A model generated the notes under the pieces. It saw only the letters and a program-made list of their open reading frames with translations. It had not been told where the DNA came from and ran no database searches. This document shows positions 7,870 to 18,867 of a stretch of 64,000 nt of DNA, piece by piece. A program made the translations under genes and the position numbers. The first letter of the stretch is position 1; each line of letters opens with the position of its first letter. The stretch is from contig NZ_PQMB01000005.1 of NCBI RefSeq assembly GCF_002918555.1, forward strand, positions 225,089 to 289,088, read 5' to 3'. Origin of the DNA: Citrobacter amalonaticus. Lineage in GTDB: Bacteria; Pseudomonadota; Gammaproteobacteria; Enterobacterales; Enterobacteriaceae.

Positions 7870-9264
7870 TTATTTGTCCTGCATATACGGCGTATACACT
7901 CCGTTCAGGCTTTCGAGGAACGCGACAATATCATCGATATCCTTCTGTGGCAGGTCTTGACCCACCTGATAACGCAGCATCAGTTTAACCGCACCATCCA
8001 GCGTCGGGACATCCCCACGGTGGAAGTAAGGCGCGGTGAGCGCGACGTTACGCAGTCCTGGAACCTTTTGACGTAATTTATCGCGAGCTTCATTGGTCAC
8101 GTTCATACGACCAATATCCGCAGCGGTCACTTCGCCAAAATTAAAGTCCTTTTTCAGCCCCAGCGGTTCAAAGGAACGCCCGCCCAGAATAATACCGCCG
8201 TGACAGGTGGCGCACTTATTGTCTTTAAACAGCTGATAACCATGTTTCTGCTGTGCAGTCAGCGCATTCTCATCACCACGCAACCAGTTATCGAATGCGG
8301 AATTTGGGGTGATCAGCGTCTTCTCAAACTCAGCAATCGCATCGGTAATATTCTCACCGCTGAAGCCCTGTGGATACACTGCCTGGAACTGCGCTTTCAG
8401 CACCGGATCCTTATCAAGTTTGGCAATAATTTCATCCCAGGATTTCGAGGCCATTTCAATTGGGTTCAACGGTGGCCCCCCAGCCTGCGCCTGCAATGTT
8501 GCCGCACGACCATCCCAGAATTGTTCAACGTTAAAGACCGAGTTAAACACCGTTGGCGCATTGATCGGCCCTACGGCTCCCCCGACACCAATGGAGGTTT
8601 TTCTGCCGTCGACGCCACCGGCATTCAGCGCATGACAATGGGCACAGGAGATAGTGCTGTCACCGGACAGACGCGGGTCGTGATACAGAGTGAATCCAAG
8701 CGCCACTTTTTGCGCATCGGTCGGCAGCGAGGTCGGAATAGGCTGTACAGGTTCGTTGCGATGCTGAGTGGCAGTGTCGCTGCTGGCGTAATACTTCTCG
8801 CGCTGCTTCGCTATCCAGCCAAGAATCTCCTCTCGCTCCGCGTCGCTAACCTTGCCAGCCCAGTGCAGCGCGGTATAACGCATCGGTGGCATAGTTTCAT
8901 ACTGCATTACCCATTCAATTTTATTGAGATCGCTTTGTGAAACGGATTCATCCGCCACTAATGCAGCACGTACAGCTTCAAGATTGAAGGATTTATAGCC
9001 CAGTTGAATATCATAATTCATCAACTGTTTCGCGATGGGAAATGAGGCATAGAAAGGTAATTCTGCTGAAGGCGTGTGACAATAATCGCATCCTTTCTCG
9101 CGTAAAAAACCCAGTACTTTATTGTTTTCTTCCAGTTTTGAGGACTGCACAGAGGCTTCTGTACTTCGTTGTTTATCGTGATACCAGACGTAACCGGATA
9201 GTCCAAAATAGCAAATCACGATACCAGCTATGGCTATCGCGGTAATACGGGTAATGATTTTCAT
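7870..9264 (-). CDS. yhjA: Tri-haem cytochrome c peroxidase (quinol-dependent), YhjA/Ccp
   Basis: The product has 464 residues from the ATG at 9264. An N-terminal membrane anchor or uncleaved signal (residues ~5-27) leads to a periplasmic enzyme. Three CXXCH haem-attachment motifs are visible: CDYCH at 59-63, CAHCH at 207-211 and CATCH at 351-355. The first belongs to the extra N-terminal haem domain that separates this family from classic di-haem peroxidases. It reduces hydrogen peroxide with electrons from the quinol pool and allows peroxide respiration when oxygen is low. A perfect FNR box lies upstream. It is transcribed alone, and the E. coli neighbour treF is conserved. Confidence 0.93.
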   Translation of the reverse strand: MKIITRITAIAIAGIVICYFGLSGYVWYHDKQRSTEASVQSSKLEENNKVLGFLREKGCDYCHTPSAELPFYASFPIAKQLMNYDIQLGYKSFNLEAVRAALVADESVSQSDLNKIEWVMQYETMPPMRYTALHWAGKVSDAEREEILGWIAKQREKYYASSDTATQHRNEPVQPIPTSLPTDAQKVALGFTLYHDPRLSGDSTISCAHCHALNAGGVDGRKTSIGVGGAVGPINAPTVFNSVFNVEQFWDGRAATLQAQAGGPPLNPIEMASKSWDEIIAKLDKDPVLKAQFQAVYPQGFSGENITDAIAEFEKTLITPNSAFDNWLRGDENALTAQQKHGYQLFKDNKCATCHGGIILGGRSFEPLGLKKDFNFGEVTAADIGRMNVTNEARDKLRQKVPGLRNVALTAPYFHRGDVPTLDGAVKLMLRYQVGQDLPQKDIDDIVAFLESLNGVYTPYMQDK

Positions 9265-9367
9265 TATTTTACCCTCACCGTTGTGAGTTATTGTGACCCA
9301 GAAAATAAAGAAATTTGCGGATGTCTTTGGAGACCTTGCCATGATAGGAAATAAGAGGGATATCAAT

Positions 9368-9381
9368 TTGATAAGTATCAA
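9368..9381 (-). promoter_or_regulatory. FNR box of yhjA
   Basis: TTGATAAGTATCAA is a perfect match to the FNR consensus TTGAT-N4-ATCAA. A -10-like TATCAT on the minus strand (9346-9341) puts the start near 9333, so the box would be centred at about -41.5, the class II activator position. This fits known FNR control of E. coli yhjA. Confidence 0.88.
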
Positions 9382-9629
9382 TCAATTACATGGGCGGTGG
9401 CTATCGTTAGAATAGCCTGTCCCTATTATAGGTAGGGTTTTTCTCTCCATTGTTCATCATTCGTTGCCATCGAATATTCTGAAATTGAACTTATTCTGAT
9501 ATAGAGGGTTTTGAGGAATATGGTTTTATTTCATACAGATATAGGGTTACCGTTATTTTTTTTCATCCTGAAAACGTGATCTATCGCACGCTTTGCACCG
9601 CACGCATCGAAGCGAATGTCTACGCTTAA

Positions 9630-11336
<1,707 letters not shown>

Positions 11337-11345
11337 CGCCCCCTG

Positions 11346-12932
11346 CTACCCGTGAATCTCGTCATAAATCTCGGCCTGGATCTTCTGCCATTTCTTGTTG
11401 TCCGCGCTGGGTTCGGCGCGGGCGCGCAGTCTTGCCTGTTCAGCATCATACTGTTGGCGCGTGACGACAGCGGGCACCGTGCAAAAACGCTGCAGATACG
11501 CTTTATGCTCGGCGGTCAGCTTCGCCCCGTTTAACATGGCATAACCCAGGGTATTGATAAACCGTCGGCAGGGTTTGGGTTCATCCATCTGCGAGGGGTA
11601 GCGCAGCAGCAGTTGCAGGACGTCGACATTTCCCAGAGCAAATGCCTGTTCGGTCCACGCCAGCTGCCAGTTCATTCCACCTTGTAAAAACAGTGCTGTC
11701 ACGCGAGTATCGTTTCTGTCGATTGCCGCACGCAGGCTAAACGTATCCCAGGTAATCCCCATATGCGTCACCGTTTCCCGCGCGGAGGGAGCTTCACGTT
11801 TAGGTTCATTCTGTATGATTTCAATACGCTGTGCCGGTGCCGGACCCTGCGTGCTGAATAACCAAAAACCCCCTCCCAGCACCACCAAAACCAGTACGCC
11901 AACGGCCCCCCAAAGCGCGCCAGAGATCAGTTGCTCTCGCTCCTCAGCGGTGCGCTGAGGATGCTTACGCGGCGGATCAATGGTTTCCCCAATCTCCAGG
12001 GGATCACCGCCCGTCAGGCGATCTTTTTGCCGCACGCTTTCCCAATACTGTTCCAGCTGCTCCTCATCGACAACCATTAGCGAGGCAGGATTCACTCGCG
12101 TGCGTCCTCGTTCGAATGCACGCTGTACCGGACGCGTAATGTGCTGATACTGACAGGCCAACAGCGTCAGCTGCGCCTCTGTAAGTCGTTCATTGGCAAT
12201 CACGACGTTGCGCGCCTGTCGGCAATCATCCAGAAACTGCCGCAGCGTCGTACGCGGCTCGGCGAACAGCGTCAGCACAGAAGCATCATCAAATATCGCG
12301 GCATAGTGGCGGGCAAACGTCTTTTTATCGACGACCATCAGCGCCAGTTCACTAAAACGCATTCCGCTCAGCGCATCCTGACCGTTTCCCTGTTTGATCC
12401 AGGCTCGCAGACGATCGACGCCAAAATGCTGCTTTAAATAGCCATTCAGCGCTTGTTTATTCGGCCATACCTGTGCCACCAGCCCTTTCAGCACCAGTTC
12501 AATCGTCCGAAGCTGGCGCTGGGCACGACGCTGCTGGCTGCTATCGCTCTCTTCTACCTCAGTGTGATAATTCAGCAGGGGCTGATGCTGACGCAGTTCC
12601 TCCAGCGCGGTAACAAAACGCAGGGCGGCAATAAGTTGATTTTCACTGACGTCCTGACAGTTATCATATTGCGGTATACATTGCTGTAGATGCCGCAGCC
12701 GCAACGTGAACTGACTGAGCTGCGCATCATTCATATGCAGCCGTTTCGCCACGGCATTCCAGCCGCCAAGATTCAGCCGGGCCTGATCCAATTGTTCCAG
12801 AAACCAGCGAGGATCTTTTCCCTCAGAGACAGGCACCTTTAACAACAATAGAATTTCTACTGACGCCTGGCGGATGACGCTCAGGCAATGTTCAAATGTC
12901 GTGCTCGTCGTCTGTAATACGCTAATCGCCAT
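11346..12932 (-). CDS. Uncharacterised membrane protein with HEPN-like region and ankyrin-like periplasmic end
   Basis: The product has 528 residues from the ATG at 12932, with GGGAAGG close upstream; a TTG at 12950 is the alternative. The N-terminal ~115 residues are helical. Residues ~130-265 look like a Swt1/HEPN-type helical domain ending RQARNVVIANERLTEAQLTLL. In active HEPN RNases this place has R-x4-6-H; here the His is Asn, so it is probably inactive. A basic/Pro linker (DPPRKHPQRT) precedes one membrane segment (~332-355). The periplasmic end holds FSLRAAIDRNDTRVTALFLQGG and FALGNVDVLQLLLRYP, which read like ankyrin repeats, then a Glu/Arg-rich helix. E. coli K-12 has nothing here between treF and yhjB. 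Function unknown. Confidence 0.7.
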   Translation of the reverse strand: MAISVLQTTSTTFEHCLSVIRQASVEILLLLKVPVSEGKDPRWFLEQLDQARLNLGGWNAVAKRLHMNDAQLSQFTLRLRHLQQCIPQYDNCQDVSENQLIAALRFVTALEELRQHQPLLNYHTEVEESDSSQQRRAQRQLRTIELVLKGLVAQVWPNKQALNGYLKQHFGVDRLRAWIKQGNGQDALSGMRFSELALMVVDKKTFARHYAAIFDDASVLTLFAEPRTTLRQFLDDCRQARNVVIANERLTEAQLTLLACQYQHITRPVQRAFERGRTRVNPASLMVVDEEQLEQYWESVRQKDRLTGGDPLEIGETIDPPRKHPQRTAEEREQLISGALWGAVGVLVLVVLGGGFWLFSTQGPAPAQRIEIIQNEPKREAPSARETVTHMGITWDTFSLRAAIDRNDTRVTALFLQGGMNWQLAWTEQAFALGNVDVLQLLLRYPSQMDEPKPCRRFINTLGYAMLNGAKLTAEHKAYLQRFCTVPAVVTRQQYDAEQARLRARAEPSADNKKWQKIQAEIYDEIHG

Positions 12933-13326
12933 CACCTTCCCTATCGACAAAACGCCTCACAGGAGGACGTAAAATTTGACTTAAGTATCTGTTTTATAGG
13001 TGTTACTTGACTAAAGATATATAAAAATAAAGATATAACAGTGACCGCTACGTAAACATTGAGAAATTTATGCGGAGCGAGGGCTTGCCCCTGCCTGCCG
13101 TCGGGACACAGAGAAATCCGGCACGCTGGCAGCGACCAGGCATTTAGAGCGGGTGACTGGCGAAGAGGAATGAATGGCCTGTCAGCGTGAATTCCCTAAC
13201 GACGCCTGCTGAAAACGTGAATATTCAGCGCGGGTATGAATCATTTTTACGTGCAGGAACATCGCCTGTTATGGCTGTGGATTCTATTTCACAGCCAGAA
13301 TACATCTGACTGTGAAATAAGGTCAG
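12933..13326. other. Gap between yhjB and the 528-residue protein gene
   Basis: About 390 bases hold no convincing gene. The left 120 bases are AT-rich (runs such as tataaaaataaagatataa) and should contain the leftward promoter of the membrane-protein gene. The remainder is mixed sequence downstream of yhjB, with no clear terminator hairpin or repeat. Confidence 0.5.
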
Positions 13327-13929
13327 TTAATGTGCGTCGCTCAGCATCATTGCCGCCTGTGTGCGATTTTTAACATCCAGACGTCGATAAAGTGATTCCA
13401 GATGTGCTTTCACCGTACCTGTACTGATATTTAACGCGCGGCCTATCTCTTTATTCGACTCTCCTGCGGCAAGCATCGTTAAAATTTCACGCTGACGCGC
13501 GCTTAATGCTTTTATACTGCGAGGTTCCGAATCCGGCGCGCTTAGCCATTGCCCCGGTAAAAACATCATCCCCATTGCCAGACTATTGAGCGCCAGAGCA
13601 AAAGTTTCAGCGCTGGAATCACGCGGAACAATTGCCAGAACCCGCAACTGTGTCATTTCCTGCAACCATTTCTTACTACAGTCTGTCGCCGTAATTAAAA
13701 CTTTTACCTGCGAAAACTGTTGCACTGTTTTTTGCAGTAACCAGCGGCAGAACTCACCGTCCATGTCGCCATCCAGCATCACCAGCGCTTCAGGATTTTC
13801 CTCCAGTTTTTGCCACAGTTCATCTGCCTGACTGACACCCCGAATACTGACTCCTGGAATTCGCTGCTGTAAACTGATTTTCATTCCATGAATAAATATT
13901 GACTGCCTGTCAAACATTACTATCTGCAT
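13327..13929 (-). CDS. yhjB: LuxR/FixJ-family response-regulator-like protein YhjB
   Basis: The product has 200 residues from the ATG at 13929 (MQIVMFDRQSIF), the length expected for E. coli YhjB. The longer in-frame upstream starts are not conserved. Residues 1-~125 are a receiver-like domain with DGD at the phospho-acceptor region (ALVMLDGDMDGEF). Residues ~138-198 are a typical LuxR helix-turn-helix: LSARQREILTMLAAGESNKEIGRALNISTGTVKAHL ends the recognition helix, followed by LDVKNRTQAA. It is an orphan regulator with no kinase gene nearby. The target is not known. Confidence 0.92.
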   Translation of the reverse strand: MQIVMFDRQSIFIHGMKISLQQRIPGVSIRGVSQADELWQKLEENPEALVMLDGDMDGEFCRWLLQKTVQQFSQVKVLITATDCSKKWLQEMTQLRVLAIVPRDSSAETFALALNSLAMGMMFLPGQWLSAPDSEPRSIKALSARQREILTMLAAGESNKEIGRALNISTGTVKAHLESLYRRLDVKNRTQAAMMLSDAH

Positions 13930-14311
13930 TGCTGTTTCTCCACCTGGATACAATAATAGACTGAGGTAGTGGAAGGGTATTACCCGATAGGTAAAATAAG
14001 AATTCGCCATTTGGCGGTGGCCATTTTACCTGTCCTGGGGAAGGAAATAAATGAAAGATATGAATGGTTACATCTGGCGCACCGAAATTACATGTCAGTA
14101 TAATTCATCAGCAATAATTTCAGAATATCCTTATATTTCACACAGAGGGTAAGCTTAATTAATATTATTTCCAAGATTACGCTTTGCGTCAGAAAAAAGA
14201 AACATTGCCTCCCCGTAAATTTGTTACTGAATAAAATTCAGCATTAATTGTTAGATCCTGTCGCTCCGGCCATATAGCTTCAGCGGGTATATTCACCCGC
14301 TGAACAGAATA
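13930..14311. other. Gap between yhjB and the SDR gene, with a 10-bp stem-loop
   Basis: This stretch carries the yhjB promoter side and the 3' side of the dehydrogenase gene. A perfect 10-bp inverted repeat (TTCAGCGGGT, 6-base loop, ACCCGCTGAA) lies at 14279-14304, just past the dehydrogenase stop. It probably ends that transcript, although no T tract follows on the minus strand. No gene is seen in the AT-rich remainder. Confidence 0.5.
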
Positions 14312-15070
14312 TCAGAGGAACATTCCGCCGGAAACCTCAATCCGCTGCGCGGTCATCCAGGCTAATTCATCGCTGAGCAGCACGGCAATAGCGTCGCCAA
14401 TATCATCCGGTAAACCTGCGCGTCCTAACGCCGTTTGCGAAGCAACGTAGGCATTAAGCTCTTTGTTATCACGTAGTCTCCCGCCGCCAAAATCCGTTTC
14501 AATCGCACCGGGTGCGATGATATTCACTGAAATCCCCCGCTCCCCCAGCTCTTTCGCCTGGTAGCGTGTCAGCACTTCCATTGCTCCTTTCATTGAGGCA
14601 TAGGCGGCATAACCCGGCAGCGCAAAACGCGTCAATCCTGATGAGACGTTCAGGATCCTGCCGCCATTTTTAATCAGCGGCAGCAGGCGCTGAGTCAGAA
14701 AGAAAGGCCCTTTAAAGTGGATGTTCACTAATTCATCAAACATCTCTTCAGAGGTATCGGCAAAAGCACCGTACAGGCCAATACCCGCATTGTTCACTAA
14801 ATAATCAAACGTCTCACGATTCCAGACGTTTTTCAGCTGCGTTTTTACCTCACGAGCAAAGGTGTCAAAGCTGGCAGCCTCGCTGACATTCAGCTGTATT
14901 GCCGCGGCTTTTCTGCCTTTTTGCTCAATTTCAGCCACAACATCCAGCGCCGCCTGCTGCTGGCTATGGTATGTGAAGATAATGTCCGTTCCTTTGTCAG
15001 CCAGCTTAAGCGCGGCACTTTTACCGAGTCCACGGCTGCCGCCGGTCACTAATGCGATACGTTGCGTCAT
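14312..15070 (-). CDS. Short-chain dehydrogenase/reductase
   Basis: The product has 252 residues from the ATG at 15070. It is a classical SDR: cofactor motif TGGSRGLGKS at residues 9-18, NNAGIG near 93, a catalytic Ser in NVSSG, YAAYASMK giving Y-x3-K, and the C-terminal PGAIETDF and VSGGMFL. It is cytoplasmic and NAD(P)-dependent; the substrate cannot be told. It is divergent from yhjC, a LysR-type gene, and 119 bases separate the two starts. That is the usual geometry for a LysR regulator and its target. E. coli K-12 has yhjB and yhjC side by side without this gene. Confidence 0.88.
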   Translation of the reverse strand: MTQRIALVTGGSRGLGKSAALKLADKGTDIIFTYHSQQQAALDVVAEIEQKGRKAAAIQLNVSEAASFDTFAREVKTQLKNVWNRETFDYLVNNAGIGLYGAFADTSEEMFDELVNIHFKGPFFLTQRLLPLIKNGGRILNVSSGLTRFALPGYAAYASMKGAMEVLTRYQAKELGERGISVNIIAPGAIETDFGGGRLRDNKELNAYVASQTALGRAGLPDDIGDAIAVLLSDELAWMTAQRIEVSGGMFL

Positions 15071-15189
15071 AAGAAACCTCATTTCAGGTGTTGTGAAGAT
15101 TGAGAAAGAGCTTATTAGGTGATAGAAAAACATTAAATATAGTGAATTACGTATTACTGTTTCATTTTGAACAACAACAGGCCATCAGG

Positions 15190-16089
15190 ATGGATAAAAT
15201 TCACGCAATGCAGTTGTTCATACGCGTCGCAGAACTGGAGAGTTTCTCTCGCGCTGCCGACACACTCGGCCTTCCTAAAGGTAGCGTATCGCGTCAAATT
15301 CAGGCGCTGGAAAACCACCTCGGCATCCAGTTGCTACATCGCACAACGCGCCGGGTACAGTTGACGCAGGACGGAATGGTCTATTACGAAAGGGCAAAAG
15401 ACCTGTTGAGCAACCTTGATGAACTGGACGGGCTTTTTCAACATGAACCCACCAGCGTCAGCGGAAAACTGCGTGTAGACATGCCGGTTTCCGTGGCGAA
15501 AAATCTGGTCATCCCCCGCCTGCCCGCCTTTTTGCAGCAATATCCGGGGATTGAACTGGAACTGAGCAGCAGCGATCGGCTGGTGGATATCATTCGAGAA
15601 GGCTTCGACTGCGTGGTCCGCATCGGTACGCTCAAAGACTCCGGGCTTATTGCCCGTCCGCTGGGAAAATTATCCGTCATTAACTGCGCCAGCCCGACAT
15701 ATCTGACGCGGTTCGGCTATCCGGAAAGTCCTGATGACCTCGCCTCGCACGCGGTGGTGCACTATTCTCTGAACCTGGGAACGCGTCCGGAGGGGTTCGA
15801 AATCGCCACGCCAGAGGGCATTCAATGGGTGAAAACCGGCGGTATGCTGACGGTAAACAGTACTGAAACCTACCACGCGGCCTGTCTGGCGGGGCTGGGG
15901 ATTATTCAGGTACCGCGCGTGGGCGTGCGTGACGCATTGCGTGCCGGAGACCTCATTGAAGTCTTACCGCAGTATCGTGCCAGCCCCATGCCGGTTTCTT
16001 TACTCTACCCACATCGCCGCAATCTCTCACGGCGGGTGCATCTGTTTATGGAGTGGTTAACGGGAGTAATGAAAAATTATGTGGACTGA
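15190..16089 (+). CDS. yhjC: LysR-type regulator YhjC (RcdB)
   Basis: The product has 299 residues from the ATG at 15190 (MDKIHAMQLF); the longer upstream start is not conserved. N-terminal LysR helix-turn-helix: FIRVAELESFSRAADTLGLP, then KGSVSRQIQALENHLG. The effector domain runs to the end (SGKLRVDMP, GLIARPLGKL, GLGIIQVPRVGVRDAL). In E. coli this protein, also called RcdB, has been linked to csgD control. Here the divergent dehydrogenase gene is a plausible direct target. Confidence 0.92.
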   Translation: MDKIHAMQLFIRVAELESFSRAADTLGLPKGSVSRQIQALENHLGIQLLHRTTRRVQLTQDGMVYYERAKDLLSNLDELDGLFQHEPTSVSGKLRVDMPVSVAKNLVIPRLPAFLQQYPGIELELSSSDRLVDIIREGFDCVVRIGTLKDSGLIARPLGKLSVINCASPTYLTRFGYPESPDDLASHAVVHYSLNLGTRPEGFEIATPEGIQWVKTGGMLTVNSTETYHAACLAGLGIIQVPRVGVRDALRAGDLIEVLPQYRASPMPVSLLYPHRRNLSRRVHLFMEWLTGVMKNYVD

Positions 16090-16134
16090 CACGCTATACT
16101 TCAGAGAGCTAACAAAAGAAGGACTATTGACCTG

Positions 16135-17160
16135 ATGACGCAGGAAAATGATGTAAAGCGCCCTGTTCAGGAGCTGAAATATGACCCGATTCAAAAGCCA
16201 GAGGCGATCGAACCGACAAGTTCTGCAAGTGGAAAAACAGAGCAGGCGCTGAAAAGCGTCACCACAACGGCACAAAAAGTACAGCGCCAGCCGGCAATTG
16301 CCCACCTGATCCGCGCAGCCGAACGCTTTAACGATCGTCTGGGCAACCAGTTCGGCGCGGCAATCACCTACTTTTCGTTTCTGTCGATGATTCCCATCCT
16401 GATGGTTTCTTTCGCCGCAGCGGGTTTTATCCTCGCGTCGCATCCCACGCTATTGCAGGATATCTTCAATAAAATTCTGACAAACGTCAGCGATCCAACG
16501 CTTGCCACCACGCTGAAAAGCACCATCAATACCGCCGTTCAGCAGAGAACCACCGTCGGCCTGGTCGGGCTGGCGGTGGCGCTTTACTCGGGCATTAACT
16601 GGATGGGAAATCTGCGTGAGGCTATCCGCGCACAGTCACGGGACGTCTGGGAGCGTACAGCGCAGGATAAAGAGAAAATCTGGATAAAGTACCTGCGCGA
16701 TTTTATCTCGTTGATTGGCCTGCTGATTGCGCTGATCGTGACGCTGTCGATAACCTCCATTTCCGGCTCCGCGCAGCAGATGATTATCTCGGCTCTTTAT
16801 CTCGACAGTATTGAATGGTTGAAGCCCGCCTGGCGGCTGATTGGGCTGGCAATTTCAATTTTCGCCAATTACCTGCTGTTTTTCTGGATCTTCTGGCGAC
16901 TGCCCCGCCATCGTCCCCGTAAAAAAGCGTTGATTCGCGGCACGCTTATCGCTGCTATCGGCTTTGAGGTGATTAAAATCGTCATGACATACACGCTGCC
17001 AACGCTGGTAAAATCCCCCTCCGGCGCGGCATTTGGTTCTGTACTCGGCCTGATGGCATTCTTCTACTTCTTTGCGCGTCTGACGCTGTTCTGCGCGGCC
17101 TGGATCGCGACCGCCGAATACAAAGATGACCCGCGTATGCCGGGAAAAACCCACCGCTGA
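16135..17160 (+). CDS. yhjD: Inner-membrane protein YhjD (YihY/BrkB-like family)
   Basis: The product has 341 residues. A polar Lys/Glu-rich N-terminus (~1-60) precedes a membrane domain with about six hydrophobic segments, including FSFLSMIPILMVSFAAAGFI, TVGLVGLAVALYSGINW and FISLIGLLIALIVTLSI. The E. coli protein is a YihY-family membrane protein. A point mutant of it was reported to allow growth without Kdo on lipid A, which implied lipid transport, although the normal substrate is unsettled. The ribosome site AAGAAGGAC precedes the ATG at 16135. The gene stands 45 bases after yhjC. Confidence 0.93.
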   Translation: MTQENDVKRPVQELKYDPIQKPEAIEPTSSASGKTEQALKSVTTTAQKVQRQPAIAHLIRAAERFNDRLGNQFGAAITYFSFLSMIPILMVSFAAAGFILASHPTLLQDIFNKILTNVSDPTLATTLKSTINTAVQQRTTVGLVGLAVALYSGINWMGNLREAIRAQSRDVWERTAQDKEKIWIKYLRDFISLIGLLIALIVTLSITSISGSAQQMIISALYLDSIEWLKPAWRLIGLAISIFANYLLFFWIFWRLPRHRPRKKALIRGTLIAAIGFEVIKIVMTYTLPTLVKSPSGAAFGSVLGLMAFFYFFARLTLFCAAWIATAEYKDDPRMPGKTHR

Positions 17161-17172
17161 TTCATCATTTGA

Positions 17173-17215
17173 TGCCGGATGGCGCTGCGTTTAGATGCTT
17201 GCATCCGCCTCCGGC
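17173..17215. repeat. Single REP-like palindrome
   Basis: The stretch GCCGGATGGCGCTGCG ... CATCCGCCTCCGGC just past yhjD fits an enterobacterial REP/PU element. It may act as mRNA-end protection or a terminator. The rest of the yhjD-yhjE gap is AT-rich and holds no gene. Confidence 0.6.
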
Positions 17216-17437
17216 ACTTATTTCAGCATATAAATCCAGTTGGTAACTTTAATTTAACCAAAAACCAGTGTTATCCACTAACCTTTAAATTATGTGAAGC
17301 ATTTCATGGAAGTGAAATTGCAGGCCTAAAAATTATCCCCTTTTTGCCCATTTTTTGCCCACCGCCCCACTTTGTTACACATTGAAATATCACTTTTGCT
17401 GTGCGTAATATGGTCGTTCGTTCGCCAAAAATAAGAA

Positions 17438-18766
17438 ATGATTATGCAAGCAACCGCCACCACACTCGACAACGAACAGGAACACGCTCCGGTAAACTCC
17501 CGCAATAAAGTCCTCGTCGCCTCGCTCATTGGTACCGCCATTGAGTTTTTCGACTTCTACATTTATGCGACAGCCGCAGTTATCGTGTTTCCACATATTT
17601 TCTTCCCGCAAGGTGATCCTGCCGCTGCCACGCTACAGTCGCTCGCCACCTTTGCCATCGCCTTTGTCGCCCGCCCGATTGGCTCCGCGCTATTCGGTCA
17701 TTTTGGCGATCGCGTGGGACGTAAAGTGACGCTGGTTGCTTCTTTGCTCACAATGGGGATCTCCACGGTCATTATTGGTCTGCTGCCGGGTTACGCCACC
17801 ATTGGCATCTTCGCCCCCCTGCTGCTGGCGCTGGCACGTTTTGGTCAGGGCCTGGGGCTTGGCGGTGAGTGGGGCGGCGCGGCGCTGCTGGCTACCGAAA
17901 ATGCGCCACCGCGTAAACGTGCGCTGTATGGTTCATTCCCACAATTGGGCGCGCCGATTGGCTTCTTCTTTGCCAACGGCACGTTTCTGCTGCTCTCCTG
18001 GCTGCTGACCGACGAACAGTTCATGACCTGGGGATGGCGCGTGCCATTTATTTTCTCTGCGGTACTGGTGATTATCGGTCTGTACGTGCGTGTCTCTCTG
18101 CACGAAACGCCGGTATTCGCCAAAGTTGCCGCCGCGAAAAAGCAGGTGAAAATCCCGCTGGGAACCCTGCTGACAAAACATGTGCGCGTCACGATCCTCG
18201 GCACCTTTATCATGCTGGCGACCTACACGCTGTTTTATATCATGACCGTCTACTCAATGACCTTCAGTACCGCAGCCGCCCCCGTCGGGCTGGGTCTGCC
18301 GCGTAATGAAGTATTGTGGATGCTGATGATGGCGGTAATTGGTTTCGGTGTGATGGTACCGGTCGCCGGTTTGCTGGCTGATGCTTTCGGTCGTCGCAAA
18401 AGCATGGTCATCATCACCATCCTGATTATTCTGTTTGCCCTGTTCGCTTTCAAACCGCTGCTCGGCTCCGGCAATCCGGTGCTGGTATTTGCCTTCCTGC
18501 TGCTGGGTCTGAGCCTGATGGGACTGACCTTTGGCCCTATGGGCGCGCTGCTGCCAGAGCTGTTCCCGACGGAAGTACGCTATACGGGCGCCTCATTCTC
18601 GTATAACGTTTCGTCAATTCTCGGCGCTTCCGTCGCCCCTTATATTGCCGCCTGGCTACAGGGAAACTACGGTCTGCCTGCGGTAGGGATCTACCTGGCG
18701 TCAATGGCAACACTGACGCTGATTGCGCTGTTGTTAACTCACGAAACGCGTCACCAGTCGTTGTGA
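17438..18766 (+). CDS. yhjE: MFS metabolite transporter YhjE
   Basis: The product has 442 residues; an ATG at 17438 and another two codons later (MQATATT, the E. coli start) are both possible. It has twelve membrane segments. MFS signatures are visible: IEFFDFYIYATAA in helix 1, GHFGDRVGRKVTL in loop 2-3, LGLGGEWGGAALLATE in helix 4 and LADAFGRRKSM in loop 8-9. These are the marks of the metabolite:H+ symporter (MHS) branch that includes ProP and ShiA. The substrate is unknown. The gene is transcribed alone. Confidence 0.94.
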   Translation: MIMQATATTLDNEQEHAPVNSRNKVLVASLIGTAIEFFDFYIYATAAVIVFPHIFFPQGDPAAATLQSLATFAIAFVARPIGSALFGHFGDRVGRKVTLVASLLTMGISTVIIGLLPGYATIGIFAPLLLALARFGQGLGLGGEWGGAALLATENAPPRKRALYGSFPQLGAPIGFFFANGTFLLLSWLLTDEQFMTWGWRVPFIFSAVLVIIGLYVRVSLHETPVFAKVAAAKKQVKIPLGTLLTKHVRVTILGTFIMLATYTLFYIMTVYSMTFSTAAAPVGLGLPRNEVLWMLMMAVIGFGVMVPVAGLLADAFGRRKSMVIITILIILFALFAFKPLLGSGNPVLVFAFLLLGLSLMGLTFGPMGALLPELFPTEVRYTGASFSYNVSSILGASVAPYIAAWLQGNYGLPAVGIYLASMATLTLIALLLTHETRHQSL

Positions 18767-18773
18767 TGCTATT

Positions 18774-18860
18774 TGCCGGATGGCGGCGCATGGCGCCCTT
18801 ATCCAGCCTGGGGTATGTCATAACAGGCCGGATAAGCGCAGTTCACAGCCCTGTCCGGCA
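18774..18860. repeat. Paired REP elements (BIME)
   Basis: Two REP-type palindromes (TTGCCGGATGGCGGCGCATG and GGCCGGATAAGCGCAGTTC ... TGTCCGGCAA) stand in opposite orientation. They fill the gap between the convergent genes yhjE and yhjG. Confidence 0.8.
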
Positions 18861-18867
18861 AAAGCGA

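Noticed and set aside
8200-8940. 246-codon open frame opposite yhjA
   Set aside because: Opposite the haem-motif region of the peroxidase, with no family signature.
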